From Acinetobacter cumulans (lineage in GTDB: Bacteria > Pseudomonadota > Gammaproteobacteria > Pseudomonadales > Moraxellaceae): 64,000 nt of DNA. The notes under the pieces were generated by a model. The model had not been told where the DNA came from, did no database searches, and saw nothing but the letters and a program-made list of their open reading frames with translations. The DNA is taken from the NCBI RefSeq assembly GCF_003024525.3, contig NZ_CP035934.2:3224001-3288000 (forward strand), in the 5' to 3' direction. The translations under genes and the position numbers were made by a program. Shown here in pieces: positions 27,137-35,739 of this stretch (the stretch's first letter is position 1; every line of letters starts with the position of its first letter).

Positions 27137-27610
27137 AGTTTGACTGGGGCAGCACGGACGTGCCCTCAGTCAAACAAAAGCATTTTGCCTACTTTTGTGC
27201 TTTCAAAAGTAGGAATATCCTACGCAATGGAAGTTCAACACCAATGCAAGTTAAGGACATTCATTCAGCTTTTAAATTGAAAACAACCTTCACTAAAAAT
27301 ATAACTGGGACAGTACAAATACACCCTCTGCCAAACAAAAAGCATTTTGCCTAATTTTGTGCTTTCAAAAGTAGGAACTTTCTACGAAATGGAAAAGCAA
27401 TCACATTGTAAAACAAGGACGTGCAGACATTCTATTTTTTATAAAACTCAATTTGGACAGCACGGATGCACTCTCAACCAAACACAAGCATTTTGTCTAC
27501 TTTTGTGCTTTCAAAAGTAGGAATATCCTACGCATTGGAAACTCAATCCCCCAATGCAAATCGAGAATGCTTAGAACTAATACTTGAAACGAATCTTCAC
27601 TAAAATTTAA
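27137..27610. repeat. Three tandem copies of a hairpin-rich unit of about 150 bp
   Basis: Each unit has a left hairpin (first copy: GTTTGACTG/CAGTCAAAC, 27138-27175), a CAAGCATTTTG-like linker, the hairpin CTACTTTTG..CAAAAGTAG (27189-27212, 27351-27374 with one mismatch, 27497-27520), then GTAGGAATATCCTACG and an ATGGAA tail. Spacing between copies is 162 and 146 bp. No convincing ORF covers the block. It fills the gap between the KAP and GGDEF genes. Confidence 0.85.
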
Positions 27611-27662
27611 TTAGCGCAATACCAACACACTCAATCAAAAGTAAAACCGAGCAACACAACAT

Positions 27663-29360
27663 TTAATCCGAAACAACATTTCGACCTTTCACCTTGGCAC
27701 GAAACAAAGCCTCATCCGCTTTTTCTAATAAATCTACCCATGTCTGCTCACCTGTAGCCACACCTGCACTCACCGACACCGTCAGTGGCTGAGCTGAATT
27801 TCCAACTTGAAGCATAATGTCCAAAACAGCCAAACGAACTTTTTCAGCAATCTGCAAAGCCTGAGCCAAATCCACATGTTCCAATAAAATTAAAAACTCA
27901 TCACCACCGTAACGCACCAACATATCTGTTGCACGGATATGATCTTTCATCGTCAAAGCGACTGCTTCAATCACCCGATCCCCCACAACATGGCCATGTT
28001 GATCATTCACCGCTTTAAACTTATCAACATCAAACAAAATCATGCAATGATTTGAAAAGTTCTGATGACTTTGTTCAATCAAAGCCACATATTTCATTAA
28101 AGCAAAACGGTTTGATACACCCGTTAACGAGTCTGTATACGCGTGGTGCTTAAGTTGAAACTCCAAAGCATCACGTTCTTGTAATTTCTGTTTTAAATGA
28201 AAAATGGCATCAAATAAACTGACGGAATGTGATGCCGAAGCGCTACCACGCTCTGCTTGATCTTGTGCCAAATCAAAAAGTTGCTGTCGAGCATGTATCA
28301 AAGGCGCAAAGACCCATTTTTTGGCATAAATCATGGTAACAATGACCGCAGCCAAACATAAAAAGACCGACACTAAGGTGTATAACAATTTAGTTCGCGC
28401 TGCATTTAACTCAGCTTCTGCCTGTAATACACTGCTGTCTAAAATGTAGTTTTGTAATTCCACCACAGAACGAAAGTGGCCCACAATTTTCTGTGTTAGT
28501 TCAATACTACTTAGCGTATAAGGCTCATGATGCAAGCTATTAAATAATAGGCCATCGACCAAAGGTAAACCTTGGTCTAAAAACCGAGTTTTGACTTGCT
28601 GATGCAAACGCGTAAATTCAGCACTCTGCACGTTATTGGGATGAATCACATCAATCAACTTCCACAAATATCGACTTTGGCGTTGTGTCTGCAATGATCT
28701 GGCCAAATCATCTTCAGGAATACTTTCATTAAATGCCACAGCCGCAATAATATTTGAAGCCGATCGACCTGCCTGATCACGCAAATCGGCAAGCAATAAA
28801 ATCAGTGGATAGTAATGTGAGCTGGCTGTTTCTTGTCCGTGGGAATGATCTACCAGTGACTGCAAAATATCATAGCTTTCATCCCATACACTAAACATGG
28901 TACGAATGGCATGGTTCAATTGAACCGATGAACGTTGCTCTATGGGTAAATCAATATAAGCATCAACAGCATCGCGACCATGCTTCAATGCTGGCACCAA
29001 TTGTGACACTATTTTTTGTGTTCCGATCTCATTCTGCGACTGCTTCAAGGTCACTAATGTCCGTTGCAGAGCCTGATCGACTTCTGCACGTCGTGTATTT
29101 AAAGCCAAACGGTGTGTCTGCAATTCTGCTTTTGTACTCGACATTGCACTGTTGGCTGGGCCACGCTCAGATGAAATCAAATTAGCGAGTTCTGCCACCG
29201 CTTTTAAACTTTGCATTTCTGAAAGCGCGACTGCATTTTTTTGATAGCGCTGATAACTTTGGATAATGAGTGGCAATGCCAACATGAGCACTGAAACCAC
29301 GATAATGAGCATCGCTAAATTTAAACGTTTGCTTAAATGCTCAGAACGCAATTCGTGCAT
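27663..29360 (-). CDS. Membrane-anchored diguanylate cyclase (GGDEF)
   Basis: A 565-residue c-di-GMP synthase. TM1 is at about 14-34 and TM2 at about 328-350, enclosing a helical periplasmic sensor of nearly 300 residues that starts with an ISSERGPAN motif reminiscent of nitrate-sensing (NIT) domains. The cytoplasmic GGDEF domain begins near 405, has the intact catalytic signature RYGGDEF (485-489), and has an RATD inhibitory site five residues before it, so it should be active and product-inhibited. AAGG lies before the ATG. Confidence 0.93.
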   Translation of the reverse strand: MHELRSEHLSKRLNLAMLIIVVSVLMLALPLIIQSYQRYQKNAVALSEMQSLKAVAELANLISSERGPANSAMSSTKAELQTHRLALNTRRAEVDQALQRTLVTLKQSQNEIGTQKIVSQLVPALKHGRDAVDAYIDLPIEQRSSVQLNHAIRTMFSVWDESYDILQSLVDHSHGQETASSHYYPLILLLADLRDQAGRSASNIIAAVAFNESIPEDDLARSLQTQRQSRYLWKLIDVIHPNNVQSAEFTRLHQQVKTRFLDQGLPLVDGLLFNSLHHEPYTLSSIELTQKIVGHFRSVVELQNYILDSSVLQAEAELNAARTKLLYTLVSVFLCLAAVIVTMIYAKKWVFAPLIHARQQLFDLAQDQAERGSASASHSVSLFDAIFHLKQKLQERDALEFQLKHHAYTDSLTGVSNRFALMKYVALIEQSHQNFSNHCMILFDVDKFKAVNDQHGHVVGDRVIEAVALTMKDHIRATDMLVRYGGDEFLILLEHVDLAQALQIAEKVRLAVLDIMLQVGNSAQPLTVSVSAGVATGEQTWVDLLEKADEALFRAKVKGRNVVSD

Positions 29361-29534
29361 AACCCATACCTTAAATTTACTTTCGCTCTGGCTGTGTCGA
29401 AAAATACAGCTGTATTTTTACTCAATTATAGCAATCGAATACATAGTTTCCAAAAAATTAAGCCACAATTGAGCAATAAACTCCTGATTTTTTTAATTCA
29501 GATAGAGTTTTTTATGTACATTGCATAGAAAATA

Positions 29535-29668
29535 TTTACACACGCTACAAATTAGTGCATAATGCACCGCATTAGGGCAATCTAATTAATTCCTCAGCAG
29601 ATTTTTTAGTTTTCCCGCAAATTTTGGCGTAAAAATCCCAGTTTTGTTTCAAAACTGGGATTTTTTTT
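29535..29668 (+). ncRNA. Candidate small RNA A
   Basis: A near-consensus promoter, TTTACA (29535-29540), 17 bp, CATAAT (29558-29563), predicts a start near 29570. The transcript of about 99 nt begins with a small hairpin ATTAG/CTAAT and ends at a strong terminator, AAAATCCCAGTTTT/AAAACTGGGATTTT (29632-29663), plus a T-run. No ORF is present. Confidence 0.65.
29632..29668 (+). terminator. Terminator of small RNA A
   Basis: A 14-bp perfect stem, 5-nt loop, and eight T residues. No coding sequence lies upstream in the plus direction. Confidence 0.9.
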
Positions 29669-29748
29669 GCCATTTAAAAAGTTTAGCTGGTTTTTAACAT
29701 ACAATAAACGCACCATATTGATGCATAAAATATAAAAGGAATATTTTT

Positions 29749-29776
29749 ATGCCTTGCCTTCTTCAGGCATTTTTAT
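29749..29776 (+). terminator. Terminator-like hairpin over a 17-codon leader ORF
   Basis: ATGCCT (29749-29754) pairs with AGGCAT (29765-29770), followed by TTTTTAT. The same ATG, preceded by AAAAGGA with 8-nt spacing, opens an ORF of 17 codons ending at 29802. Either the hairpin ends another short transcript or the ORF is a tiny peptide; I cannot decide. Confidence 0.35.
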
Positions 29777-29821
29777 CATTTATTCGCACAGCAGAGTCGT
29801 AAGCTAAAATTAAAAAATTAG

Positions 29822-29850
29822 ACAAAAAAAAGCCCAACCTTGGGGAAAGC
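29822..29850 (-). terminator. Terminator of small RNA B
   Basis: On the minus strand GCCCAGCTTT pairs with AAGGTTGGGC (10 pairs, two of them wobble) around CCCC, then eight T residues. Confidence 0.85.
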
Positions 29851-29955
29851 TGGGCATATAAAATAAATCATTTATGGAGAATCCAATCACAACATTTTAA
29901 TAAACAATGTCGTATTCGATCTTTCAATTATGATAATAATTGTAGAACTTGTAAA
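29822..29955 (-). ncRNA. Candidate small RNA B
   Basis: On the minus strand TTTACA (29955-29950), 17 bp, CATAAT (29932-29927) predicts a start near 29920. The transcript of about 99 nt has a 5' hairpin ACGACATT/AATGTTGT and ends at the terminator at 29822-29850. An imperfect Fur-box-like palindrome overlaps the -10. No minus-strand ORF lies here. Confidence 0.65.
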
Positions 29956-30363
29956 GTATATTAATTCAGTAAGGATTGAAATACAACACTAAATTGCAAC
30001 AATTATGCATATTAAATCACATTATTCACCAACTAGTGTCTATTTTTTATACCATTCCGTTTTTTTTGACTATTTTAAACAACACCAAGTCACATTATTT
30101 ACTCATTTATACGCACTATTTTCATTTGGTTTATTTTTTGAACAATTGAAATTTACTTAGTTTATTTTGATTTTAATCGCTTTTTACAATTAATAAATGA
30201 CTTATTTCTGGGCATTTTTTTTCTATCAATGTGCTGTAGAGCGCACTGAGTGCATTGTTATGAATCATTTTTTTAATTGGTTGACATTATTTTATAGAAA
30301 AACTTCTTTTTGATCAAAAAACAAACAAAATACTTTTCATGAATTTAATTGCTTTTAAGATCA
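29956..30363. other. AT-rich region upstream of the Omp33-36 gene
   Basis: About 400 bp of very AT-rich DNA with no convincing ORF or hairpin. With the small RNA loci to its left it forms the 1-kb gap between the GGDEF gene and the porin. A TTGACA at about 30281-30286 has no matching -10 that I trust. Confidence 0.4.
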
Positions 30364-30391
30364 TTGACTTAATAAATTGTTACAATACAAT
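30364..30391 (+). promoter_or_regulatory. Promoter of the Omp33-36 gene
   Basis: TTGACT (30364-30369), 16 bp, TACAAT (30386-30391), giving a 5' leader of about 35 nt. Confidence 0.65.
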
Positions 30392-30432
30392 GCTCAATGT
30401 TTAATCCATTAGTAACATAACTGGTAATTCTC

Positions 30433-31311
30433 ATGAAAAAACTCGGTTTAGCCTCTGCTTTATTATTAGCCATGACCGGTGCACAAGCGTACCAAGTAGA
30501 AGTACAAGGTCAATCAGAATACATCGACAACACTGTAAATAGCAAAAACTTCACAGGTGCTGTACAAGGTACTTACTATTTCAAAAATGTTGACTCTTCT
30601 AAAGGTCCATTGGCTGAAGCAGCATTCTTAAACCAAGCTTCAAATGCATCTTTGGCGTATAACTACGGCGAATACGATGTAAATGGTATTGCTGACCAAA
30701 ACACTCACACAATTGGTGCTAAAGCTGAAGCTTACGTTCCAACTAAATATGTTCCTGTATATGCTAGCGCATCTTACAGCAACACAATTATTGACAACAA
30801 AGATCACAAAGCTGACGACCACGGCGACCGTTTCTCTGTAGAACTTGGTGCTGTAGTTGCGCCTAACTTCTTAGTTGCTTTAGGTTATACAAGCGCTCCT
30901 AACCAAGTTGCTTACGATGCATTCGGTATTCTTGCGAATGGCGTAGCTCAAGCAGCTCAAGAACAACAAACTATTGGTAAAGACCAAGACGCAATCACTG
31001 CACGTACTAAATACGTTGGCGCGATTGACGGCACTAACATGGCGATCGGTTTCGAAACTAACGCTTTGTTTGCTGAAAAAAATGCTTACGGCTTAAAAAC
31101 TGATTTATACATCAACCCAGCTCTAAGCGTAGGTGCTTCTTATGCACAAGCTAACGGCGCTGTGAACAACAAAGAAGCTTGGGGCGTGAATGCTAACTAC
31201 TTCATCACTCCAGCTGTTGCTGTTGGTGTTGACTATGTAAACGTTAATGCTACAAACAACGCGAAAACAGATACTCAAACTGTTGGCGTAAATGCAAAAT
31301 TCCGTTTCTAA
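30433..31311 (+). CDS. omp33-36: Omp33-36 family outer membrane porin
   Basis: A 292-residue outer-membrane beta barrel that in A. baumannii acts as a water/solute channel and virulence factor. The signal peptide MKKLGLASALLLAMTGAQA is cleaved before YQVEVQGQSEYID; the family block KGPLAEAAFLNQASN and repeated amphipathic strands follow; the last residue is Phe (VGVNAKFRF), as in OMPs. It is shorter on ribosome-site quality than expected for an abundant protein (no clear Shine-Dalgarno). Two related porins lie at 55046 and 56171. Confidence 0.92.
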   Translation: MKKLGLASALLLAMTGAQAYQVEVQGQSEYIDNTVNSKNFTGAVQGTYYFKNVDSSKGPLAEAAFLNQASNASLAYNYGEYDVNGIADQNTHTIGAKAEAYVPTKYVPVYASASYSNTIIDNKDHKADDHGDRFSVELGAVVAPNFLVALGYTSAPNQVAYDAFGILANGVAQAAQEQQTIGKDQDAITARTKYVGAIDGTNMAIGFETNALFAEKNAYGLKTDLYINPALSVGASYAQANGAVNNKEAWGVNANYFITPAVAVGVDYVNVNATNNAKTDTQTVGVNAKFRF

Positions 31312-31332
31312 TTCATTTTAGAATCTGAATCA

Positions 31333-31361
31333 AAAAAGGACGCTTTTCAGCGTCCTTTTTT
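31333..31361. terminator. Bidirectional terminator between porin and channel-like gene
   Basis: AAAAAGGACGC pairs with GCGTCCTTTTT around a 6-nt loop. Confidence 0.9.
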
Positions 31362-32241
31362 ATGTTGCATCATCATCGTTTTTATTTGTTTTCTGATTGG
31401 GTAAATAGGCAATGTAATGTAAAGCAATTAAGCGTGACACCACCAAAGTCAAGTACATCACTCCACAAAACATTTGTAGCATCGCCAATACACGTGCTGG
31501 CGCGCTCATCGGCATTAAATCAGACAAACCTGTCGCTGACTGTAAGCTAAAACTCAAGAATAAGAGATCAAGCCAAGACTGTAAGCCTGGCTTAGTTGGG
31601 TTCATAAAACTATCGGGATAAATTAACTGACAAATGCTATATAAGAAAGCAAAAGCCCATGCAATTAAAGTAAAAACAGTACCCGCAGCAAATAATTCAT
31701 CTTTGGTTAAGTAACGGTCCGAAAACATATAACGTACTACACCATAAGCCGCACTCAAGTAAGCACAAGCTTCAAATGCATGAGCAATGATCTGAATATT
31801 TGGATCATTTACCCCAAATATAATTAGGGTTGAAAATAGCACCGCACATCCGACAAAACTCAGCCCTAAAATTGTAAACATTGGAGTTTGTCGAATGACT
31901 TTGGCAATAATCAATAACACCAATACGCCCATGACCCACAATAAAGCGCGAAATGATGAACTTTCACGGGCAAAAGCTGTGAGTATTAAAATCACAAATT
32001 GTGTGAGTAACAACCAAGCCGAAGGCAACAAGCGAAAGCCTTTCCAAAAATCAATAAATGCCCGCATAAACACTTTATCCTTTTTGTTTTTCATCGCATC
32101 AATATCCACTACCATCTGGATCGCTGATTCTTTATATAAAAATTGATACTGCTGTTTGCCAATAGGCACCATTTCTCCAAAAAATTCAAGAAGCTTTATT
32201 ATATTGCTTTGGATGAAAAGAATTATGTTCATCTTTATCAA
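31360..32241 (-). CDS. Ion-channel-like membrane protein (2TM pore family)
   Basis: A 293-residue membrane protein with about seven hydrophobic segments. The C-terminal part has a pore-loop-like stretch, LLFLSFSLQSATGLSDLMPM, between two helices, as in Ion_trans_2 channels; TGLSD stands where a potassium filter (TxGYGD) would be, so selectivity is doubtful. The N-terminal start is uncertain: ATGs at 32241 and 32232 are both possible, as is a later start. Convergent with the porin gene. Confidence 0.65.
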   Translation of the reverse strand: MIKMNIILFIQSNIIKLLEFFGEMVPIGKQQYQFLYKESAIQMVVDIDAMKNKKDKVFMRAFIDFWKGFRLLPSAWLLLTQFVILILTAFARESSSFRALLWVMGVLVLLIIAKVIRQTPMFTILGLSFVGCAVLFSTLIIFGVNDPNIQIIAHAFEACAYLSAAYGVVRYMFSDRYLTKDELFAAGTVFTLIAWAFAFLYSICQLIYPDSFMNPTKPGLQSWLDLLFLSFSLQSATGLSDLMPMSAPARVLAMLQMFCGVMYLTLVVSRLIALHYIAYLPNQKTNKNDDDAT

Positions 32242-32499
32242 TAAATATTTACATGATAAATTTCATAAATTGATTCATAGCATCAATATGCAATACAAGA
32301 AAATTGATTATTTTTTTCTAAAAAATTCAATGCATGTCAAACTAAAATGAGAACACTTGTTATCTACAGATAATATATTTATTTATCAATATCTCATGAA
32401 AATTTTGCCCTTTTTCACCCTATTAATCCTCTTTATTTGTTTTTTATCTATTTATTTAATAAAACTTAATATTCATAAAAAATAATTCAGGGTACGGCT

Positions 32500-33441
32500 A
32501 TGAATAAAAAACTACTTTTGGCAGCATTTATTGGCGCAAGCTTTTCTCTAAGTGGATGCGGAAGCTCCAGCAACGATGGCAACAATTCCAGCACAGACTC
32601 AGAACAGCCCGCTCCAAGCAATCCTTCACTCCCTACTATACCTGTTACTCCGAGCGACCCAACCAGCGATAAAGAAAAAATTGAAGCACAGGAGATTGCA
32701 GCATTTTTTCTTCATGCCATTACAGCTGAAACACTCAATAATGGCTTAATTGACCGACTGTTCTATCTACAGGAATATATGCTTGATGATGAAGCAGATA
32801 ATTTAGACTGTTATAAAAAAACAGTCATATCTGGTAGCACTTTTACTTTAACAAAAGAGTGTACAGTGCCCTATGATGCAGGCTCATCCTTTAAAGGCTT
32901 ATCTGGCTCCTTTAGTGAATCTGGAGATCCAGAAAGCAGTACTGGCTTGAATACCAAACTGGGTAACTTAAAAATTGATGTTGATGATGCTGTATTCACT
33001 GCGAATGGCACGCTGAATATTAAAGACAGTGCAAATACTGAGACACATAGTACAAATGATTTAGTCATTAGCTCTGAAGCAACTGGAAATAAATTCTATT
33101 TCAAAAACTTTATCCTGAAAAATACCGAAACCAGCTCAGCATTTATCAATAAAGCTTCTGGAGAACTTACAGTCACAGATAAAGACGGTCAGATACTGTA
33201 TGCCGTTAGCTTCGATCAAGATTCTGATTGGAGCACATTAGCAGGAAACACTTACCCTACACTTGGAAAACTCAAAATTCAATTTAAAAATGACAGCACC
33301 CGTTACCTGACATTGACTGCCTTAACAAACAAAGATAATGCAACTTACTATGCGCAGGCAGGCACAGGTACGCTCGAAGATAATGTGACAAAAGCTTGGA
33401 AAGACATCATTATCAATCCTGCAAAATATAAATTACCTTGA
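32500..33441 (+). CDS. Putative lipoprotein
   Basis: A 313-residue protein with a lipoprotein signal peptide: lipobox LSGC, acylated Cys at about residue 20. A Ser/Asn/Pro-rich tether (about 21-55) and a beta-rich domain with many Thr, Asn and Asp follow, including Cys residues near 107 and 120 that could form a disulfide. I recognise no family; outer-membrane lipoprotein is the likely location. AGGG precedes the ATG. Confidence 0.75.
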   Translation: MNKKLLLAAFIGASFSLSGCGSSSNDGNNSSTDSEQPAPSNPSLPTIPVTPSDPTSDKEKIEAQEIAAFFLHAITAETLNNGLIDRLFYLQEYMLDDEADNLDCYKKTVISGSTFTLTKECTVPYDAGSSFKGLSGSFSESGDPESSTGLNTKLGNLKIDVDDAVFTANGTLNIKDSANTETHSTNDLVISSEATGNKFYFKNFILKNTETSSAFINKASGELTVTDKDGQILYAVSFDQDSDWSTLAGNTYPTLGKLKIQFKNDSTRYLTLTALTNKDNATYYAQAGTGTLEDNVTKAWKDIIINPAKYKLP

Positions 33442-33466
33442 GCGTATAGACATTCCTTTTCGCAAT

Positions 33467-33496
33467 AAAAAAGCCCCTCTCTAGGGGCTTTTTTAA
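33467..33496. terminator. Bidirectional terminator between lipoprotein gene and actP
   Basis: AAAAAGCCCCT pairs with AGGGGCTTTTT around CTCT; the flanking genes converge. Confidence 0.9.
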
Positions 33497-33506
33497 GGTG
33501 TTCAGA

Positions 33507-35222
33507 TTAGTGATCTGAAGCACCAGAGATACCCATACCTGTTTGTGAACGTACATACTGAGCATCAAATGCTTTACGTTCTGCTTGCGCTTGTGCTGAG
33601 TTATCCGTTACAGAGAACAACCAGCAGCAGATAAACGCCAAAGGCATTGCAAAAATTGCTGGACCATTGAATGGGTTTACCGCAGTTTCTGAAATAGCCA
33701 AAGTATCTACCCAAACTGCTTTAGACAGAATAATCAATACAACAGCAGTAATTAGACCCACCAAGCCGCCGATCACTGCGCCACGAGTCGTTAAACCTTT
33801 CCAGAACATTGAAAGTACAAGCACTGGGAAGTTTGCGCAGGCAGCAACAGAGAATGCTAAACCCACCATGAATGCAACGTTTTGTTTTTCGAACAAAATA
33901 CCTAAAATCATGGCAAAAATTGCTAGACCTAAAGTGGCAATTTTAGACATGCGTAGTTCAGATTCAGGCGTTGTTTGACCTTTTTTGAATACGTTCGCAT
34001 ACAAGTCATGAGAAATTGCTGACGCACCTGACAGTGTTAAGCCCGCAACAACTGCAAGAATTGTGGCAAATGCAACTGCTGAAATAAAGCCCATGAACAA
34101 GTCACCACCCACTGCATCTGCAAGGTGTACGGCTGCCATGTTGTTACCACCCACAAGTTCTAACTTGCCAGTAACTGCCATTTTTGCAACATCAATGAAT
34201 TGTGGGTTGTTTGATACATAAAGAATCGCACCAAAACCAATGATGAAGGTTAATAGGTAGAAGTAACCAATAAAGCCTGTTGCGACAACCACAGATTTAC
34301 GTGCTTCTTTCGCGTCTTTTACCGTGAAGAAACGCATAAGAATGTGCGGTAAACCAGCTGTACCAAACATGAGTGCTAAGCCTAATGAAATCGCATCAAT
34401 TGGATTGGCTGCTAACTTACCAGGGCCCATAATATTTGACGCTTCAGCTAGCGTAACCTCATGTACTTTTGAAAATACTTGGATCGACTGAGTGAACATT
34501 TCAGAGAAGCTAAAGCCCACGCCTTTCATAACCATAAATGCCATGAACGTAGCACCAGACAATAACATCACGGCTTTAATAATTTGAACCCATGTTGTTG
34601 CCAACATACCACCGAAGATGACATAAGCCATCATCAGAAGACCAACGATCACCACCGCAATGTTGTAGTTCAAACCAAAAAGTAGTTTGATTAACTGACC
34701 TGCACCAACCATTTGCGCAATTAAATAAAATGCAACAACAACAAGTGAACTCACTGCTGCCAAGGTACGTACTGGTTTTTCAGCTAAGCGAAATGACACA
34801 ACGTCTGATAAGTTGAATTTACCCAAGTTACGTAAACGTTCAGCCACCAAGAACAATACAATTGGCCAGCCCACCATAAAGCCCAATGAGTACAGCAAGC
34901 CATCAAAGCCTGAGCTGAACACCATTGCCGAAATACCCAAGAATGACGCAGCTGACATATAGTCACCCGCAATCGCTAAACCATTTTGGAAACCTGAGAT
35001 CCCGCCACCTGCTGTATAGAAATCTGCAGTATTGGTGGTTTGCTTGGCTGCCCATTTGGTAATGAAGAGCGTTAAACCAACAAAAATTGCAAACATGATG
35101 ATTGCATGCCAGTTGGTTGCTTGTTGCTGTGCTTCACCCAAATCTGGGCCAGCCATGGCAACACTCGACATGAGCAGGGCTGGAACAGCCAACGCCTGCG
35201 CTTTCAATGAATTCCATTTCAT
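33507..35222 (-). CDS. actP: Cation/acetate symporter
   Basis: ActP imports acetate and glycolate with sodium. This 571-residue sodium:solute symporter has an N-terminal signal-like helix, then about thirteen helices; [22 protein letters not shown] and [15 protein letters not shown] are SSS-family hallmarks. I use ATG 35222, one base after the DUF485 stop, rather than an in-frame TTG at 35258. AAAGGA lies inside the upstream gene. With DUF485 it forms the usual yjcH-actP pair; the acs partner is separate at 45953-47896. Confidence 0.96.
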   Translation of the reverse strand: MKWNSLKAQALAVPALLMSSVAMAGPDLGEAQQQATNWHAIIMFAIFVGLTLFITKWAAKQTTNTADFYTAGGGISGFQNGLAIAGDYMSAASFLGISAMVFSSGFDGLLYSLGFMVGWPIVLFLVAERLRNLGKFNLSDVVSFRLAEKPVRTLAAVSSLVVVAFYLIAQMVGAGQLIKLLFGLNYNIAVVIVGLLMMAYVIFGGMLATTWVQIIKAVMLLSGATFMAFMVMKGVGFSFSEMFTQSIQVFSKVHEVTLAEASNIMGPGKLAANPIDAISLGLALMFGTAGLPHILMRFFTVKDAKEARKSVVVATGFIGYFYLLTFIIGFGAILYVSNNPQFIDVAKMAVTGKLELVGGNNMAAVHLADAVGGDLFMGFISAVAFATILAVVAGLTLSGASAISHDLYANVFKKGQTTPESELRMSKIATLGLAIFAMILGILFEKQNVAFMVGLAFSVAACANFPVLVLSMFWKGLTTRGAVIGGLVGLITAVVLIILSKAVWVDTLAISETAVNPFNGPAIFAMPLAFICCWLFSVTDNSAQAQAERKAFDAQYVRSQTGMGISGASDH

Positions 35223-35223
35223 C

Positions 35224-35556
35224 TTAGTGCGGTCCTTTTTCCTTCGCAATCGCCTCAACTTCTCGCATTGCTTCTTCGTTTAATTGGTCTAGTTTGTTGT
35301 TGGCAATGTACGAATACACACCACACAAAACAAAAGACAACACAATAATGCTCAGTCCTAATGGCATGCCAATCGTGGTGACACCACCACTCACAGATGT
35401 CATTAGAAATTCTTTGTTGTAGCCAACCAGTAACATGAAACCGACATAAACCACTAACATGATGATCGTTAGTGTCCAACTAAGATTACTTTTCCTGCGC
35501 ACCATCTCTTTAAATTTTGGATTTTGCAGAATGCGTTCAACCTGAACTTCATCCAT
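35224..35556 (-). CDS. DUF485 family inner membrane protein (YjcH-like)
   Basis: A 110-residue protein with two hydrophobic helices (about 28-46 and 65-85) and a charged C-terminal tail, as in E. coli YjcH. It regularly precedes actP and presumably assists or accompanies the symporter. Its stop lies one base before the actP ATG, so translation is probably coupled. Divergent from the CrbS-type kinase gene, separated by 183 bp. Confidence 0.92.
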   Translation of the reverse strand: MDEVQVERILQNPKFKEMVRRKSNLSWTLTIIMLVVYVGFMLLVGYNKEFLMTSVSGGVTTIGMPLGLSIIVLSFVLCGVYSYIANNKLDQLNEEAMREVEAIAKEKGPH

Positions 35557-35739
35557 AATTACACTCCTGACACCCGACCTTGGGTGTTAACTTTTTTTAA
35601 TTCGAATTATTACCAGCACAAAGTAACAAGCTTCTAGGGCTGCTGTAATTTAGACTTTGGTCGTTAAATTTTGACCATTTTCGGTGGGGGCTGGGCAGAT
35701 GCGGTATGATAAAGCCATGATTTATCTGCTGCAGACAAT

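Noticed and set aside
27160..27354. A 64-codon ORF inside the tandem repeat block upstream of the KAP gene
   Set aside because: It is built entirely from repeat sequence, has no ribosome-binding site, and the frame is not kept between repeat copies.
27120..27610. CRISPR array
   Set aside because: Three repeated units of about 150 bp with drifting linkers do not have the short direct repeats and uniform unique spacers of CRISPR, and no cas gene is present.
29822..29955. A true RyhB homologue
   Set aside because: Only a 9-nt word is shared, from memory, and it falls in a predicted stem; I keep the locus as an unnamed small RNA instead.
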